This document shows, piece by piece, positions 61,483 through 64,000 of a stretch of DNA of 64,000 nucleotides. A program made the position numbers and the translations under genes. How positions within the stretch are numbered: position 1 is the first letter of the stretch; every line of letters starts with the position of its first letter. The DNA is from Methylobacterium sp. (GTDB lineage Bacteria; Pseudomonadota; Alphaproteobacteria; Rhizobiales; Beijerinckiaceae). The notes below the pieces were generated by a model. That model made no database searches. It saw only the letters and a list, made by a program, of their open reading frames with translations, and had not been told where the DNA came from. Where the stretch lies: NCBI GenBank assembly GCA_020252645.1, contig JADCCN010000002.1, forward strand, positions 682,001-746,000, given 5' to 3'.

Positions 61483-62322
61483 ATGCAGGGTGGCGAGGCG
61501 CCGGTTCTGGTTTGTGATGGGTTGGAACTGTCATTTGGCGGCCTGAAGGCACTCAAGGGCATTTCCTTCGAGGTCCGGCCCGGCGAGATTTTCGGCCTTG
61601 TCGGCCCCAACGGCTCCGGCAAGACCACCACGGTCAATGTCGCCACCGGCTTCTACCGGCCGAATGCCGGGCGGGTGCGGTTGTTCGGCGATGACATCAC
61701 CGGCGAGAAACCGGATCGCATCGCCCGCCGCGGCATCGCCCGCACCTTCCAGAATCTCGCCCTGTTCAAGGGCATGACCGTGCTCGACAATATCCTGATC
61801 GGCCGGCACATCCACATGAACCCGAGCGCCCTTGGAACATTGTTTTACTGGTGGTGGGCGCAGCGCGAGGAAATCGCCCAGCGGCGGATCGTCGAAGATG
61901 TCATCGAGTTCATGCAGTTGCAGGATATCCGCGACGAGCCGGTCGAGGCGATCCCGCTCGGATTGCAGAAACGCGTGGAACTGGCGCGGGCGCTGGTTTC
62001 CGAGCCCCGTTTTCTCATTCTCGACGAGCCGATGGCCGGAATGAACCAGGAGGAAAAGGAATACATCGCCCGCTTCATCCTCGATGCCCGCGAGGAGCGC
62101 GGCGTCACCATCCTGATCATCGAGCATCACATGGATGTCGTGACCGCCATCTGCGACCGGGCGGTGGTTCTGTGCAATGGCGAGATCATCGCGCAGGGGC
62201 CGCCACGGCAAGCCATTGCCGAACCGGCGGTGATCAAGGCCTATCTCGGCGAGCGGGCGGCTCGCCGCGCCGGCATGGCCGAGGTGCAGGCGCCCCGTCC
62301 ATCCGGGGGCGAGGCAGCATGA
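61483..62322 (+). CDS. Branched-chain amino-acid-type ABC transporter ATP-binding protein LivG
   Basis: The 279-residue ATPase has Walker A GLVGPNGSGKTTTVNV, Q-loop ARTFQNLALFKGM, signature-like IPLGLQKRVELARALVSEP, Walker B LILDEPMAGM and H-loop IIEHHMDVV. The signature LGLQKR differs from LSYGQQR, with Leu-Gln-Lys in place of the Gly-Gln-Gln core; this divergence occurs in some LivG relatives. GAAGGAGG is just before ATG 61483. A LivG next to an acyl-CoA synthetase usually precedes livH-livM-livK-livF, expected beyond the window, and would import the carboxylate substrate. Confidence 0.87.
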   Translation: MQGGEAPVLVCDGLELSFGGLKALKGISFEVRPGEIFGLVGPNGSGKTTTVNVATGFYRPNAGRVRLFGDDITGEKPDRIARRGIARTFQNLALFKGMTVLDNILIGRHIHMNPSALGTLFYWWWAQREEIAQRRIVEDVIEFMQLQDIRDEPVEAIPLGLQKRVELARALVSEPRFLILDEPMAGMNQEEKEYIARFILDAREERGVTILIIEHHMDVVTAICDRAVVLCNGEIIAQGPPRQAIAEPAVIKAYLGERAARRAGMAEVQAPRPSGGEAA

Positions 62323-64000
62323 ACCCCGCTTCCATTCCCTGGGCCAAGGCACCCGATGGCGAACCCTCCACGCTGGTCGCAGCCCTGCATCGCAATGCCG
62401 CGACCTATGGCAGCCGCATCGCCTTCCGCGAGCGCCGCTACGGCATATGGCAGGAGCAGAGCTGGGCCGAAGTGCTGGATGAGACCATGGCCATCGCCAT
62501 CGGGCTGGAGAGCGCGGGCCTCAAGCCTGGCGACGTGATGACGCTGATCGGCGACAACCGCCCGCGGCTCTATTACGCGATGTTCGCAGCGATGATGCTG
62601 CGCGCGATTCCCTCCCCCGCCTATCCCGATGTGCCGCTGGAGGAACTGATCGCCGCAACCCGTCACGGCGCGCCAAAGCTCGCCATCGCCGAGGATCAGG
62701 AGCAGGTCGACAAGCTGATTGAACTGCGTGAGGCCACGGGTCGGCCCACGGTCATCGCCCATGACGATGATCGCGGTCTGCGCGGCTATCCAGGCAACGG
62801 GCTGGTTTCGCTCGATGCGCTGATCGAGACCGGGCGAAAGCGCCTCGCAGCCGAACCCGGGCTGATACCCCGGCTCCTGACCGCCGCCCAGCCCGGCGAT
62901 TATGCGGTTCTGCTGCATTCCTCCGGCACCACGGGTGTGCCGAAGGGCATTCCGCTGACGCACCAGAACGCGACCCGGGGCGTGCTGAATGCCGCCGCCA
63001 GCGGCTATTTCCACCGTCATGACGAGATATTCGCCTATCTCCCGATGGCCTGGGTGGGGGATTTCGCCTTCATCGTCTCGGCGGCGGTGGTCATGACCTG
63101 CATTACCAACATTCCCGAGCGGCAGGAAACCGTGCTGCATGACCTCCGGCAGGCCTCGCCGACATTCTACCTCGCCGCACCGCGCGCCTGGGACCAGATG
63201 CTGACGCGAATCCAGGTCGGAATGCAGGATTCGACCCCGCTCAAGCGGAAACTGTTCGAAATTTTCATGCCGCGCGCCGTGGCTCTCGAAAAGAAGCGTC
63301 TTGCCGGCCACAGCCCGAACCTGGCGGAACGGCTGATCGATTGGATCGGTGATCTCGTCATCCGCGCCCCGCTGCGGGACTGGATCGGCCTTGCGCGATG
63401 CGACCGCGCCTATACCGGCGGCGAGGCGCTGGGCGAGGATACGTTCGTGTTCTTCCGCGCTCTTGGCATCAAGCTCAAGCAATTCTACGGCCAGACCGAG
63501 ACCTGCGCGCTGACCGCCGCGCAGCAGGAAGGCCATGTGAAGCTGCATACCGTAGGCAGGCCGATGCAGGGGGTCGAGATCAAGCTGAACGAGGACGGCG
63601 AAATCCTCGTCCGGTCACCTTCGGTCTTCACCGGCTATTTCGACGACCCGGAAAGCACGGCGAAGGCGCTGGTCGATGGCTGGCTCCATACCGGGGACGC
63701 TGGCCGGATCGAGCCGGATGGCGATCTGGTCGTGCTTGGCCGCGTCAGCGAGGTGGTCCGCACGGCGGCGGGCGAGCGCTACATTCCCAACTTCATCGAG
63801 AACCGCCTGAAATTCAGCCAATACATCCGCAATGTCGCCGTGCTCGGTGCCGGGCGGGACCGGCTGACAGCCATCATCTGCATTGATTTTGACGCTGTCG
63901 GTCATTGGGCGGAGGAACGGGCGATCTCCTACACATCCTATGCGGACCTCTCCCAGAAGGCAGAGGTGCAGGCCCTGATCGGATCGGTGGTCGATCATGT
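62319..64000 (+). CDS. AMP-dependent acyl-CoA synthetase, 3'-truncated by the window
   Basis: The frame opens at ATG 62319, overlapping the livG stop (ATGA), and stays open to the last base, at least 560 codons; it is absent from the ORF track because it has no stop. It shows HSSGTTGVPKGIPLTHQNATRG, YLPMAWVGDFAFI, KQFYGQTETCALTAAQQ, GRPMQGVEIKL and LHTGDAGRIEPDGDLVVLGR, typical of long-chain/branched acyl-CoA synthetases (ACSL-like, AtuH type). It would activate the acid imported by the Liv transporter and feed the dehydrogenase. Confidence 0.88.
   Translation, partial: MNPASIPWAKAPDGEPSTLVAALHRNAATYGSRIAFRERRYGIWQEQSWAEVLDETMAIAIGLESAGLKPGDVMTLIGDNRPRLYYAMFAAMMLRAIPSPAYPDVPLEELIAATRHGAPKLAIAEDQEQVDKLIELREATGRPTVIAHDDDRGLRGYPGNGLVSLDALIETGRKRLAAEPGLIPRLLTAAQPGDYAVLLHSSGTTGVPKGIPLTHQNATRGVLNAAASGYFHRHDEIFAYLPMAWVGDFAFIVSAAVVMTCITNIPERQETVLHDLRQASPTFYLAAPRAWDQMLTRIQVGMQDSTPLKRKLFEIFMPRAVALEKKRLAGHSPNLAERLIDWIGDLVIRAPLRDWIGLARCDRAYTGGEALGEDTFVFFRALGIKLKQFYGQTETCALTAAQQEGHVKLHTVGRPMQGVEIKLNEDGEILVRSPSVFTGYFDDPESTAKALVDGWLHTGDAGRIEPDGDLVVLGRVSEVVRTAAGERYIPNFIENRLKFSQYIRNVAVLGAGRDRLTAIICIDFDAVGHWAEERAISYTSYADLSQKAEVQALIGSVVDH

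Overview
The window is GC-rich chromosomal DNA of a motile alphaproteobacterium, most likely of the order Hyphomicrobiales (Rhizobiales). The evidence is the CtrA/ChpT/SciP cell-cycle set, the alphaproteobacterial flagellar order fliF-fliG-fliH-fliN-flbD-flhA, a DUF1134 (EipA) gene, and a GTTC-N7-GTTC LexA box of the alphaproteobacterial type. I see no rRNA, tRNA, CRISPR array, intact insertion sequence or prophage. The genus cannot be fixed from sequence alone.

Region 1 (1-21095) holds motility and cell-cycle control. It runs from the tail of flgD and sciP, through pdxA on the minus strand, to fliF-fliG-fliH-fliN-flbD and then flhA. Next come a YbhN-like membrane protein, a GNAT acetyltransferase, fliJ and fliI (minus), ctrA (plus), and the minus-strand run chpT-cheA-cheW-cheY-cheB-cheR. 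FlgD, FliF/G/H/N/I/J and FlhA build the hook, switch and export apparatus. FlbD, CtrA, ChpT and SciP time their expression, and the Che proteins steer the motor. The fliF and flhA promoters each carry a near-consensus CtrA box followed, at the same 25-bp offset, by a GGCAA-N3-TTGCC palindrome that could be the FlbD site.

Region 2 (21272-33615) is mixed housekeeping and metabolism: a CysQ-like phosphatase, a YHS protein, eipA, a membrane-anchored coiled-coil protein and a cold-shock protein. A divergent pair follows (class V aminotransferase versus a large FAD/4Fe-4S 2-hydroxyacid dehydrogenase plus a GntR regulator). The region ends with a Bug/TctC binding protein, malonyl-CoA synthetase (matB) and a DUF1989 protein.

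Region 3 (33675-42138) is a tight seven-gene operon that matches the aerobic 2-aminobenzoate (anthranilate) CoA-thioester pathway. It encodes a monooxygenase/Old-Yellow-Enzyme fusion, SDR, MarR regulator, enoyl-CoA hydratase, acyl-CoA dehydrogenase, RidA-like protein and 2-aminobenzoate-CoA ligase. A kynurenine-formamidase-like hydrolase is divergent from it.

Region 4 (42139-48668) is the LexA-controlled mutagenesis cassette imuA-imuB-dnaE2. It is bracketed by inverted arrays of an 84-bp repeat. An AT-rich, probably foreign patch (about 49047-49600) follows.

Region 5 (49620-64000) resembles an acyclic-terpene (Atu) or branched acyl-CoA catabolic locus. It has a TetR regulator and enoyl-CoA hydratase, then two operons diverging near 59.3 kb. 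The minus operon carries enoyl-CoA hydratase, AtuA-like DUF1446, a biotin-dependent carboxylase whose alpha chain is split in two genes, a DsbA/HCCA-isomerase-like protein, a 26-codon thiolase stump and a nitronate monooxygenase. The plus operon carries an isovaleryl-CoA-dehydrogenase-like enzyme, an SDR, LivG and an acyl-CoA synthetase that runs off the window. The same 13-bp palindrome lies in front of the hydratase gene and in the divergent promoter. Mosaic palindromic repeats sit at four convergent gene junctions and supply the stop codons of three genes.
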